A DNA stretch of 17,940 nucleotides from Oscillospiraceae bacterium (GTDB taxonomy: Bacteria > Bacillota > Clostridia > Oscillospirales > Ruminococcaceae): contig SVMQ01000016.1 of the NCBI GenBank assembly GCA_015067375.1, positions 1 to 17,940 of the forward strand, written 5' to 3'. Every line of letters starts with the position of its first letter. Within the stretch, counting starts at the first letter, position 1. A program made the position numbers and the translations under genes. Below the pieces are notes generated by a model. That model was not told the DNA's origin, searched no databases, and was given only the letters and a program-made list of their open reading frames with translations. Below, one piece after another: positions 6,879 through 14,157 of the stretch.

Positions 6879-7304
6879 ATGAAAAAGAAACTGATCGCTT
6901 ATGCTCTGGCAGTGCTTTGCGGTGCCGTTCTGATAATGGGACTGGCGCTGCTCAATGTGCTTGTTGTGCTTGTGATATTTCCTGTTGGATTTGCACTTGC
7001 GGCGGCGCTGTGCTTCGGTGCAGCGTTCGGAGTACATATTATTAGCAAAAAGCTGTGCCAGAGGATTGATATCGGCAGGCTTGCGTTTATTATATGCGTG
7101 TATCTCCCTGCAACGCTTGGCGGCATTATCAGCTATTTTGTGGTGCTTTATCTTGACAGTATCGACTACTTTACGGGTATGATGGCAGGCCTGGGCGAGT
7201 ATGTATTCTCGCTGTCGGCGATGGTTACGCCGCTGGTGATGTTTGTGTCCACTGAGGTCATCATAATTGCAGGTAAACTGCTCGAACGCAGGAATGGCGA
7301 ATGA
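6879..7304 (+). CDS. Four-helix membrane protein of unknown function
   Basis: I do not recognise a family. The 141 residues start MKKKLIAYALAVLCGAVL and are mostly hydrophobic. Membrane segments are likely at about 5-27, 29-55, 67-92 and 108-131, with a basic end (KLLERRNGE) that is probably cytoplasmic. The ATG at 6879 has AAGGTGG six bases upstream, which favours it over the in-frame GTG at 6870. The MoxR ATPase gene begins 11 bp after the stop, so the two are likely co-transcribed and may act together. No promoter is visible in the 32 bp between the upstream terminator and the start codon. Transcription may depend on read-through or on an element I cannot identify. Confidence 0.75.
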   Translation: MKKKLIAYALAVLCGAVLIMGLALLNVLVVLVIFPVGFALAAALCFGAAFGVHIISKKLCQRIDIGRLAFIICVYLPATLGGIISYFVVLYLDSIDYFTGMMAGLGEYVFSLSAMVTPLVMFVSTEVIIIAGKLLERRNGE

Positions 7305-7315
7305 TCGGAGGAAAT

Positions 7316-8233
7316 ATGAATCCTAAAATCGAACAACTGATAAATAATATAGAAAAGGTGATACTCGGCAAGCGCGACGTTATCGAGAAGATAGTCTGCG
7401 CCATGCTTGCAGAGGGTCACGTGCTTATCGAGGACGTCCCGGGTGTAGGCAAGACGCTGCTTGCGGAAACGCTTGCAAAGAGCGTTTCGGGCAGCTTCGG
7501 ACGTATACAATTCACGCCAGATCTCATGCCGTCGGATGTCATAGGCTATACTGCGATCGACATAAAGACGGGCGAGAGCGAGTACAGGGCAGGCGCTGCT
7601 ATGTGCAATTTTCTGCTTGCCGACGAGATCAACCGTACCTCGCCGAAGGTGCAGTCAGCGTTGCTTGAGGCGATGGAGGAAAAGCAGATCAGCGTTGACG
7701 GTACGACGCACAAGCTGCCCGTGCCGTTTATGACGCTTGCGACACAGAATCCTATTGAGACCTACGGCACATATCATCTTCCCGAGGCGCAGCTTGACCG
7801 CTTCCTCATGCGCCTGTCGATAGGCTATCCCGACCGTGCAGCGGAGATGGCGATGCTTGATATAATGCCGCAGAATACCGAGGTGACGGCGGTGATGAGC
7901 CTTGATGAGCTGCTTGCGCTGCGTGAGGCGGCGAAGCAGGTGACGGTGGCAGAGAATGTCAAGGCGTACATCCTGACTATCGTTGCGGCAACGCGTGCCA
8001 ACACGCAGCAGATCAAGCTCGGAGCAAGTCCGAGAGCCTCTATCGCGCTGTACAAGGCGGCTCAGGCTATGGCGCTGATGAACGACCGCGGCTTTGTGAC
8101 CCCCGATGATGTGAAGTCAGTGGCGGTTTCGGTGCTGTCGCACAGGATCATCCTTGCAGCAGGTCAGCAGGAGTACAACACCCCGCAGCAGCTTATCGAA
8201 AATATAGTAGCTGAGGCGGTCGTGCCGATATGA
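7316..8233 (+). CDS. MoxR-family AAA+ ATPase
   Basis: MoxR ATPases act as chaperone-like machines that help assemble or activate partner proteins, often membrane or von Willebrand factor A-domain proteins. The 305-residue protein has Walker A PGVGKT (42-47), Walker B FLLADE (99-104) followed by INRTSPKVQSALLEAMEE, the sensor segment ATQNP (142-146) and the LDRFLM arginine-finger region (160-165). The C-terminal lid is typical, with SPRASIALYKAAQA. I chose the ATG at 7316 because GGAGG lies 4 bases upstream; the in-frame ATG at 7301 would place that site inside the gene. Most MoxR genes are followed by DUF58 and transglutaminase-like genes. Here a terminator follows instead, and the only apparent partner is the membrane protein just upstream. 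Confidence 0.93.
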   Translation: MNPKIEQLINNIEKVILGKRDVIEKIVCAMLAEGHVLIEDVPGVGKTLLAETLAKSVSGSFGRIQFTPDLMPSDVIGYTAIDIKTGESEYRAGAAMCNFLLADEINRTSPKVQSALLEAMEEKQISVDGTTHKLPVPFMTLATQNPIETYGTYHLPEAQLDRFLMRLSIGYPDRAAEMAMLDIMPQNTEVTAVMSLDELLALREAAKQVTVAENVKAYILTIVAATRANTQQIKLGASPRASIALYKAAQAMALMNDRGFVTPDDVKSVAVSVLSHRIILAAGQQEYNTPQQLIENIVAEAVVPI

Positions 8234-8265
8234 TCGCGGCTGATCGGTCATTATCACAAAAGATC

Positions 8266-8301
8266 AGATCCACGGAGATATCTCTGTGGGTCTTATTATT
8301 T
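8266..8301 (+). terminator. Rho-independent terminator of the MoxR gene
   Basis: A 13-bp stem (8266-8278 with 8281-8293, two G-U pairs, core CCACGGAGA/TCTCTGTGG) starts 32 bp after the moxR stop. TATTATTT follows. It closes the membrane protein-moxR unit. Confidence 0.75.
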
Positions 8302-8305
8302 GTCC

Positions 8306-8328
8306 CGAAATAAGCTTGATTTATTTCG
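8306..8328. promoter_or_regulatory. AT-rich dyad overlapping the prmA -35
   Basis: CGAAATAA (8306-8313) and TTATTTCG (8321-8328) form a perfect 8-bp inverted repeat around GCTTGAT. CGTTTTA follows. It may be a second terminator for moxR, or an operator, since the prmA -35 (8316-8321) lies in its centre. Confidence 0.5.
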
Positions 8329-8344
8329 CGTTTTATAGTATAAT
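8316..8344 (+). promoter_or_regulatory. Promoter of the prmA operon
   Basis: TTGATT (8316-8321) and a perfect TATAAT (8339-8344) are separated by 17 bp. The predicted leader is about 45 bases before the prmA ATG. It would drive prmA, the 53-residue gene, recD2 and comFC. Confidence 0.75.
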
Positions 8345-8397
8345 GTTATATTAGATTATTATGGGCAAGTGTTGCACAATGATATATGGAGGTTGCT

Positions 8398-9372
8398 ATG
8401 GATAACTTTATTCAGATCGATATCTACACCTCGTCCGAGGCGATAGATGGTATTACAGGCGCGCTGACAGACTATGGTATCACAGGCTTTATCATCAGCG
8501 ACAGCGCGGATTTTGAGGATTTCCTTGCAGATAAGGACGCCAACTGGGACTACGTTGACGACGAGCTTATGGGACTCAAGACGGTAGAGCCGCACATCAC
8601 GCTGTATGTGCATGACAACGCACAGGGCGCAGAGATGAGCGCTGCTATCAAGTCGCTCGTTGAGGAGTACAAGGCGAATAATTCCGACGGCTACTACGGT
8701 AATATCCGCATGGAATACGCAAACGTAAAGGAAGAGGACTGGGCAAACAACTGGAAGAAGTACTACAAGCCCTTCCGCGTTGGCAGAAGCCTTGTTGTAA
8801 AGCCCTCGTGGGAGGACGTAGAGGCTGCTGACGGCGACAAGATACTGGAGATAGACCCTGCGTCCACATTCGGCACAGGACAGCACCATACCACAAAGCT
8901 CGTTATGGAAACGCTGGAGGACATCATCAAGGGCGGCGAGCGCGTGCTTGACCTCGGCTGCGGAAGCGGCATACTCTCCATTGCATCCATGCTTTTCGGC
9001 GCGGCTGAGATAACTATGTGCGATATCTTCGAGAACGCCGTAAAGACCGCATCCGAGAACGTTGAGAAGAACAATATCGGCAAGGACAAGTATCGCGCGT
9101 ATTGCGGAAACGTCATTGACGACGAGGCTCTTTGCGAGAAGATAGGCACAGGCTATGACGTGGTGTGCGCCAACATCGTTGCGGATGTTATCATCGGCAT
9201 GAGTGGCATATTCGCGCGCTTCATGAAGCCTGAGGCTCAGCTTATCGTGTCTGGTATCATCGACGAGCGTGTTGACGAGGTCATTGCGGCGCTCGACCAA
9301 AACGGCTTTGCAGTCGTTTCTCAGGAGAATGAAGAGGGCTGGAACTGCATACTGCTGAAGCAGGCGCAGTGA
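8398..9372 (+). CDS. prmA: Ribosomal protein L11 methyltransferase
   Basis: PrmA trimethylates amino groups of ribosomal protein L11, using S-adenosylmethionine. The 324-residue protein has an N-terminal substrate-recognition domain, the hallmark linker EEDWANNWKKYYKPFRVG (112-129), the DPASTFGTGQHHTT loop (153-166), SAM motif DLGCGSG (185-191) and the catalytic NIVADVI segment (259-265). I chose the ATG at 8398 with GGAGG five bases upstream. The in-frame ATG at 8386 overlaps that site and would add only MEVA. A promoter with a perfect -10 lies just upstream. The next gene begins 40 bp later, behind an RNA hairpin, and the whole unit continues to comFC. Confidence 0.95.
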   Translation: MDNFIQIDIYTSSEAIDGITGALTDYGITGFIISDSADFEDFLADKDANWDYVDDELMGLKTVEPHITLYVHDNAQGAEMSAAIKSLVEEYKANNSDGYYGNIRMEYANVKEEDWANNWKKYYKPFRVGRSLVVKPSWEDVEAADGDKILEIDPASTFGTGQHHTTKLVMETLEDIIKGGERVLDLGCGSGILSIASMLFGAAEITMCDIFENAVKTASENVEKNNIGKDKYRAYCGNVIDDEALCEKIGTGYDVVCANIVADVIIGMSGIFARFMKPEAQLIVSGIIDERVDEVIAALDQNGFAVVSQENEEGWNCILLKQAQ

Positions 9373-9381
9373 TCGTCACAG

Positions 9382-9416
9382 CCGCATATACTGCTGTAAG
9401 GAGGCGGTATATGTGG
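9382..9416 (+). promoter_or_regulatory. RNA hairpin covering the start of the 53-residue gene
   Basis: Bases 9382-9395 pair with 9403-9416 in 14 consecutive pairs (three are G-U), with CATATAC/GTATATG as the core and a 7-base loop GTAAGGA. The end of the GGAGG ribosome-binding site and the GTG start codon at 9413 lie in the stem. No T-run follows, so it is unlikely to be a terminator. Ribosomes ending at the prmA stop (9370-9372) lie close enough to open it. Confidence 0.55.
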
Positions 9417-9574
9417 AATTTCTGTATATTTTTTCTTTGATATTCCTGTCCTTGTTCGGGCTGGTGATGCTGATAAAAACAGCAGCGGACGCCTTTCTCA
9501 GGGACGAAAAGCGCGGCGGCGTGCCGCATAAAGACAGAACATCCGATATGGGTGTGGGACGTAAAAGGCGGTGA
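9413..9574 (+). CDS. 53-residue single-pass membrane protein, unknown function
   Basis: The frame from GTG 9413 to TGA 9574 encodes MEFLYIFSLIFLSLFGLVML followed by IKTAADAFLRDEKRGG and a basic tail ending GRKRR. Residues 3-21 form one membrane helix, leaving a positively charged C-terminus probably in the cytoplasm. AAGGAGG lies 8 bases upstream. An ATG two bases earlier (9411) is in another frame and stops after nine codons. The gene fills the whole space between prmA and recD2; its stop is 7 bp before the recD2 ATG, whose ribosome-binding site lies inside it. This packing, a strong ribosome-binding site and a clear membrane helix support a real gene. I know no family for it. The hairpin at 9382-9416 should make its translation depend on prmA translation or on RNA unfolding. 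Confidence 0.65.
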   Translation: MEFLYIFSLIFLSLFGLVMLIKTAADAFLRDEKRGGVPHKDRTSDMGVGRKRR

Positions 9575-9581
9575 ATTCGGG

Positions 9582-11780
9582 ATGCAGAACGATATGCTTT
9601 CAATATGCGGCACGGTTGAGGACATCGTGTTCTATAATGAGGAGAACGGCTATATCGTTCTGGATATGAACGTCGAGGATCAGCTTGTGACCGCATTCGG
9701 ACTTCTCGGTGATGTGCATGAGGGGGAGGAGCTTACGCTGTACGGCGAGTATGTCAACTCCCCGAAGTACGGCAGGCAGTTCAAGGCAGAGGTGTTTGAG
9801 CGTTCGCTGCCGAAAAGCCGTGACGCTATCCGTAAATATCTCGGCTCGGGCGTTATTGCAGGTATCGGCCCTGCTGTCGCCAAGCGTATCGTGACCGCAT
9901 TCGGTGAGGATACGCTTGATATTATGGAGAACGACCCTGCACAGCTATCCTCCATCAAGGGCATCACTGCTGAGAGGGCGCTGTCTATCGGTGCGGAGTT
10001 CAAGAAGATAACGGGACTGCGCAAGGCTATGACCTATTTCTCAAAATACGGCATCCAGCCTAATACGATAGCCTCCGTGTGGAAGCAGTATGAGGGCCGC
10101 ACGATGCAGGTGATACAGGATAACCCGTATATCCTCTGCGAGAGCGGGATAGACCTGCCGTTTAAAGAGGCTGACAGGCTTGCGGAGGCGCTTGGTATTC
10201 CAAAGGACAGCGAGGAGCGCATACTTGCAGGTATCATCTGGTGTCTGCGCGATTTTGCCATGGAGGGTCACACCTGCATGAGGGAGGCGGCACTGACTGA
10301 TTCGGTGTGCTATCATCTTGAGATAAGCGAAAAGTGCTTCTGGGATGGGCTGCGCCTTGCTGAGGGCAGGGGCGATGTGGTGCTTGACGATAAATACGAC
10401 GAGCATTTTGTATTCCTGTCTGAGTATTACAGGGCGGAGCAGTATATCGCGCAGAAGCTGGCTGAGATGATAAAGCGCAGCGACGGCGGCGAAACCGACT
10501 TCGCGGCAGAGATAGAGGGCATCGAGTGGACAGAGGGCATACAGTACGAAAAGCTCCAGCGCGAGGCGATAAACGGCTGCATGAACAACCATGTTTTTAT
10601 TCTTACAGGCGGCCCGGGTACAGGTAAGACCACCACGCTCAACGCGGTCATCTCGCTGTGCAAGCAGCGCGGTCTGAAGATAAAGCTTGCCGCGCCGACA
10701 GGCAGGGCGGCAAAGCGTATGGCTGACCTGACAGGCTCGCCGGCTCAGACGATACATAGGCTGCTGGAGGTGGATTTCGGCGCGGCAGGACACAGCTTCA
10801 AGCGCGGCGAGGAAAATCCGTTGTCCTGCGATGTGCTGGTGATAGACGAGATGTCCATGGTGGATGCGCTGCTTATGGAATCGCTGCTGAAGGCGGTGAA
10901 AACGCGCACTCGCCTTATACTGGTGGGCGACAGCAATCAGCTTCCGTCAGTGGGTGCAGGCAACATCCTGCGCGACCTTATTTCAAGCGGCAGAGTGCCC
11001 ATGGTGGAGCTTAAAGAGATATTCCGTCAGGCGGCACAGAGCCTTATCGTGACCAATGCGCACCGTATAGTGCGCGGCGAGATGCCAATTCTCAACGACA
11101 GAAAGAACGATTTTTTCTTTATGCCGACAGAGCGCGAGGAGGACACGCTGCGCCTTGTTATCGACCTGTGCAGGACAAGGCTGCCAAACACCTACGGCTA
11201 TTCCGCCTTTGAGGAGATACAGGTGCTGTGTCCGTCCAAGCTTGGCACAGTTGGCACGCAGAGCATAAATCAGGCGCTGCAGCTGGCACTGAATCCCCCT
11301 GCAGGCAGCAAAAGCGAGCTGAAGTATTTCAATCAGCTTTTCCGCACGGGCGACAAGATAATGCAGACCAAGAATGACTACGATGTTGAGTGGCGGCGCG
11401 GCGCGGAAAAATCCCACGGTATCTTCAACGGAGATATCGGCATCGTGCGCAGCGTTGACAAGATGAATGACCAGCTGCGTGTGGATTTTGACGGGCGCGA
11501 GGCTGTCTACGACAGCGAGATGCTCAAGCGTGTTGACCATGCCTATGCGGTGACTATACATAAAAGTCAGGGCAGCGAGTATCCTGCTGTAATAATACCA
11601 CTTCCTAACGGAATGGACAGGCTTACATACCGCAATTTGTTATACACAGCGGTAACGCGAGCAAAAAATATACTGATAGTTATCGGAAGCCCGCGAAAGG
11701 TGCAGAGCATGGTCGAGAATGACCGTCGCACTTTGCGGTATTCCTGCCTGAAACCGATGCTGGAGGACTATTTTGTATAA
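9582..11780 (+). CDS. recD2: RecD2-type ATP-dependent DNA helicase
   Basis: RecD2 is a 5'-to-3' superfamily 1B DNA helicase found in bacteria with or without RecBCD; it acts in DNA repair and replication-fork handling. The 732-residue protein has an N-terminal OB-like domain with helix-hairpin-helix repeats (IAGIGPAVAKRI near 92-103 and SSIKGITAERAL near 123-134). Next come Walker A GGPGTGKTT near residue 343, Walker B VIDEMSMVDA, an SH3-like insert with FNGDIG, and C-terminal motifs AVTIHKSQGSEYP and LLYTAVTRAK. I chose the ATG at 9582, behind AAGGCGGTGA. A GTG at 9552 lies in frame inside the upstream small gene and lacks a better site. It overlaps comFC by 8 bp. Length and motifs are normal for the family. 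Confidence 0.95.
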   Translation: MQNDMLSICGTVEDIVFYNEENGYIVLDMNVEDQLVTAFGLLGDVHEGEELTLYGEYVNSPKYGRQFKAEVFERSLPKSRDAIRKYLGSGVIAGIGPAVAKRIVTAFGEDTLDIMENDPAQLSSIKGITAERALSIGAEFKKITGLRKAMTYFSKYGIQPNTIASVWKQYEGRTMQVIQDNPYILCESGIDLPFKEADRLAEALGIPKDSEERILAGIIWCLRDFAMEGHTCMREAALTDSVCYHLEISEKCFWDGLRLAEGRGDVVLDDKYDEHFVFLSEYYRAEQYIAQKLAEMIKRSDGGETDFAAEIEGIEWTEGIQYEKLQREAINGCMNNHVFILTGGPGTGKTTTLNAVISLCKQRGLKIKLAAPTGRAAKRMADLTGSPAQTIHRLLEVDFGAAGHSFKRGEENPLSCDVLVIDEMSMVDALLMESLLKAVKTRTRLILVGDSNQLPSVGAGNILRDLISSGRVPMVELKEIFRQAAQSLIVTNAHRIVRGEMPILNDRKNDFFFMPTEREEDTLRLVIDLCRTRLPNTYGYSAFEEIQVLCPSKLGTVGTQSINQALQLALNPPAGSKSELKYFNQLFRTGDKIMQTKNDYDVEWRRGAEKSHGIFNGDIGIVRSVDKMNDQLRVDFDGREAVYDSEMLKRVDHAYAVTIHKSQGSEYPAVIIPLPNGMDRLTYRNLLYTAVTRAKNILIVIGSPRKVQSMVENDRRTLRYSCLKPMLEDYFV

Positions 11781-12471
11781 GGCTATGGAATTAAGGCGCG
11801 CAGCGCTTTCGCTTATCCTGCCTAACAGATGTCCGTTTTGCGACCGAATAGTAGGTATGTGGGACTACTGGTGCGATGAATGTTACGGCAAGCTACAGTT
11901 TGTCGAGGAAAATTCGGCGCCGCCCGATGGGCTTGATGGGCTGCTGTCCTGCTGTTATTATACAGGCAGGGCGCGCAGTGCGGTGCTTCGCATGAAGAAT
12001 GGACTGTACAGCTATCCGATAGAATCATTTGCGGTGCTTATGACGGAGCTTGTCAGCGATGTCATTGCTGAGATGGACTTTGTGACGGCAGTGCCGACCA
12101 CGCTGGCAAGGCGGCGCGAGCTGGGCTATGCGCAGGCGGAAAGGATAGCGCGCAATGTCGCTAAGCGAAGCGGTAAGCATTTCAGGCAGGTGCTCAAGGC
12201 AAGTCCGCACAAGCAGGAGCAGAAGTCGCTCAACCATGAAGAGCGACGACAAAATGCGCTGAGATCCTTTATGGTGTGCGACAAAGAGTATATTTTCGGC
12301 AAGAAAATACTTTTAGTTGATGATGTAACGACCACAGGCGCTACGCTGTCGTCGATTGCAGGGCTTTTGAAAAAGGCAGGCGCAAGGTCGGTGTATGGAC
12401 TTACCTTTGCCAAAACAAGAGGTCGCACAAGCGGCGAGTTGGTTGAAAATGAGGAAGTCGCTGACAAGTGA
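11773..12471 (+). CDS. comFC: ComF-family phosphoribosyltransferase-like protein
   Basis: ComFC is needed for natural DNA uptake in Bacillus and relatives; its exact biochemical role is not settled. The 232-residue protein has an N-terminal zinc-finger-like CxxC pair (C20, C23 and C34, C37), a central segment with AVPTTLARRRELGYAQAE, and the PRPP-binding loop KILLVDDVTTTGATL near 178-192. I used the TTG start at 11773: GGAGG lies six bases upstream, whereas the ATG at 11785 has no properly spaced site. The gene starts inside the end of recD2 (8-bp overlap), so translation is probably coupled. No other competence gene is in view. No clear terminator follows. Confidence 0.9.
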   Translation: MYKAMELRRAALSLILPNRCPFCDRIVGMWDYWCDECYGKLQFVEENSAPPDGLDGLLSCCYYTGRARSAVLRMKNGLYSYPIESFAVLMTELVSDVIAEMDFVTAVPTTLARRRELGYAQAERIARNVAKRSGKHFRQVLKASPHKQEQKSLNHEERRQNALRSFMVCDKEYIFGKKILLVDDVTTTGATLSSIAGLLKKAGARSVYGLTFAKTRGRTSGELVENEEVADK

Positions 12472-12614
12472 CTTATCGACACAATGCGACGAAATACCGC
12501 AAAATGCATGACTTTAAGTGTATTTTTGCATGATTATACTATCTGTATTGCTATTCCGATGCCATATCTGAGTATGTTGAAATTGGCAGATAATCGCAGA
12601 ATGCTGACCTAAAT

Positions 12615-12629
12615 TTGTGAATTTCACAA
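12615..12629. promoter_or_regulatory. Operator-like dyad TTGTGAATTTCACAA
   Basis: Two perfect 7-bp half sites, TTGTGAA and TTCACAA, flank one central base. With so short a centre it cannot fold into a stable hairpin, so a protein-binding site is the better reading. The half sites equal those of the redox repressor Rex (TTGTGAA-N4-TTCACAA), but the gap is 3 bp shorter. Binding would cover the -35 of the distal miaB promoter. Confidence 0.55.
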
Positions 12630-12642
12630 CTTTTTGTATAAT
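12615..12642 (+). promoter_or_regulatory. Distal miaB promoter
   Basis: TTGTGA (12615-12620) and a perfect TATAAT (12637-12642) are separated by 16 bp, about 95 bp upstream of the miaB ATG. The -35 is the left arm of the dyad at 12615-12629. Confidence 0.55.
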
Positions 12643-12666
12643 TTTGATGTGTATAAACATAAGGTA

Positions 12667-12695
12667 TTGACAAAATGCGACACCAAATGTATAAG
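12667..12695 (+). promoter_or_regulatory. Proximal miaB promoter
   Basis: A perfect TTGACA (12667-12672) and TATAAG (12690-12695) are separated by exactly 17 bp and lie 42 bp upstream of the miaB ATG. This is the strongest promoter-like match in the window and probably drives miaB through mutL. Confidence 0.75.
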
Positions 12696-12737
12696 TTCAA
12701 GCGTATTATACGATAAGTATATATGAGGAGCGTGATT

Positions 12738-14135
12738 ATGACTACCAAAGTAACTTCCGCTGAGATGGCGGTGCAGGAGGAATACACCCGAAAGGTGGCG
12801 GCTATCAACGCACAGCGCGAGACTCCGCCGATAGCCCATGTCCACAGTTTCGGCTGTCAGCAGAATGTGAGCGACGGCGAGAAGATAAAGGGAATGCTGG
12901 CGGCGATGGGCTATGGCTTTTCTGAAAGTCCCGAGGGCGCTGACCTTGTGCTGTATAACACCTGTGCGGTGCGCGAGAATGCCGAGGACAGGGTATTCGG
13001 CAATGTCGGCGCACTGAAAAAGGCGAAGAAACAGCATCCCGATATGCTTATCGGAGTGTGCGGCTGCATGGTGCAGCAAGAGCATATAACCCAGAAGATG
13101 CGCCGCAGCTATCCGAATGTAGATATAATATTCGGCACACACGTTTTGCACACTATGCCGCAGATAATATATGACGCGCTGACCACGCGCAAAAGGCAGA
13201 TATCCATCCCTGAAAGCGACGGAGTTATCGCGGAGGGCATACCGCTTCGCCGTGAGAGCAGCTTAAAGGCGAGCATCCCGATAATGTACGGCTGCAATAA
13301 CTTCTGCACCTACTGCATCGTGCCGTATGTGCGGGGGCGCGAGCGCTCGCGCGATATGCAGGACATCCTTGATGAGTGCAGGGGTCTTGTACAGGGCAGC
13401 TGCAAGGAGCTTCTGCTGCTTGGACAGAATGTAAACAGCTACGGCAAGGATCAGGGAACGAATTTTTCTGAGCTGCTGAAGCGCATCAACGACATCGACG
13501 GCGAGTTCCGTATAAGCTACATGACGAGCCATCCTAAGGATGCGACGAGGGAGCTTGTTGACACCATCGCATCATGCGAAAAGGTGACAAGGCATTTTCA
13601 TCTCCCCGTGCAATCGGGCAGCGACCGTATATTGAAGCTGATGAATCGCGGCTACACGCGCGAGCGTTATCTGGAGCTTATCGGATATGTAAAGGAGAAG
13701 CTGCCCGATGTGGCGCTTACCTCCGATATAATAGTAGGCTTCCCGGGAGAGACCTACGAGGATTTCCGCGAAACGCTCAGCCTGATCGAGCAGGTGCGGT
13801 ATGACTCGCTGTTCACATTTATCTACAGTCCGCGAAAGGGGACAAAGGCTGCAGAGATGCCCGACCCTGTTTCGGCTGAGGAAAAGGGCAAGTGGTTCAG
13901 GGAGCTGCTTGAGGTGCAGCAGAATATCGGCTGCAGCAGCTACAAAGACTATATAGGCAAGACGCTGCGCGTGCTTTGCGAGGGCGAGGGCAGGACAGAC
14001 TCCGCGCTGCTCACAGGCAAGAGCAGGCAGAACATCATCGTTGACTTTAACGGCGACAAGGAGCTTATCGGCAGCTTTGTTGACGTTGAGATAACCGACG
14101 CGCTTGCATGGGCGCTGGTCGGAAAATTAAAATAA
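12738..14135 (+). CDS. miaB: tRNA-2-methylthio-N6-isopentenyladenosine synthase MiaB
   Basis: MiaB is a radical-SAM methylthiotransferase that adds a methylthio group at C2 of isopentenyl-A37 in tRNAs reading codons that start with U. The 465-residue protein has the three N-terminal auxiliary-cluster cysteines C40 (FGCQQN), C76 (NTCAVRE) and C110 (CGCM), the radical-SAM CxxxCxxC at C186, C190 and C193 (GCNNFCTYCIVPYVRGRERSR region), and a C-terminal TRAM RNA-binding domain. The ATG at 12738 has GAGGAG seven bases upstream, so I preferred it to the ATG at 12723, which overlaps that site. Two promoters and an operator-like dyad lie upstream. It leads a five-gene unit with the YlbF/YmcA gene, mutS, an unknown membrane protein and mutL, with no terminators between them. 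Confidence 0.95.
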   Translation: MTTKVTSAEMAVQEEYTRKVAAINAQRETPPIAHVHSFGCQQNVSDGEKIKGMLAAMGYGFSESPEGADLVLYNTCAVRENAEDRVFGNVGALKKAKKQHPDMLIGVCGCMVQQEHITQKMRRSYPNVDIIFGTHVLHTMPQIIYDALTTRKRQISIPESDGVIAEGIPLRRESSLKASIPIMYGCNNFCTYCIVPYVRGRERSRDMQDILDECRGLVQGSCKELLLLGQNVNSYGKDQGTNFSELLKRINDIDGEFRISYMTSHPKDATRELVDTIASCEKVTRHFHLPVQSGSDRILKLMNRGYTRERYLELIGYVKEKLPDVALTSDIIVGFPGETYEDFRETLSLIEQVRYDSLFTFIYSPRKGTKAAEMPDPVSAEEKGKWFRELLEVQQNIGCSSYKDYIGKTLRVLCEGEGRTDSALLTGKSRQNIIVDFNGDKELIGSFVDVEITDALAWALVGKLK

Positions 14136-14157
14136 ACTACTGAAGGAGAATATCAAA

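Larger units (their letters stand above)
12478..12681 (+). repeat. Direct repeat GACA(C/A)AATGCGAC
   Basis: GACACAATGCGAC at 12478-12490 recurs as GACAAAATGCGAC at 12669-12681, matching in 12 of 13 positions, 191 bp apart. The second copy overlaps the -35 and spacer of the proximal miaB promoter. A weaker relative (AAAATGCATGAC) lies at 12501-12512. It may be a regulator site; chance cannot be excluded. Confidence 0.4.

Noticed and set aside
8359..9300. A 313-codon open frame on the minus strand across prmA
   Set aside because: The plus strand carries every PrmA signature in order; the antisense product matches nothing I know.
9382..9416. Reading the post-prmA hairpin as a terminator
   Set aside because: No T-run follows, and the downstream genes lack another promoter.
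12615..12629. Calling the miaB dyad a canonical Rex box
   Set aside because: The gap between half sites is 1 bp, whereas the Rex consensus has 4; kept only as an operator-like dyad.
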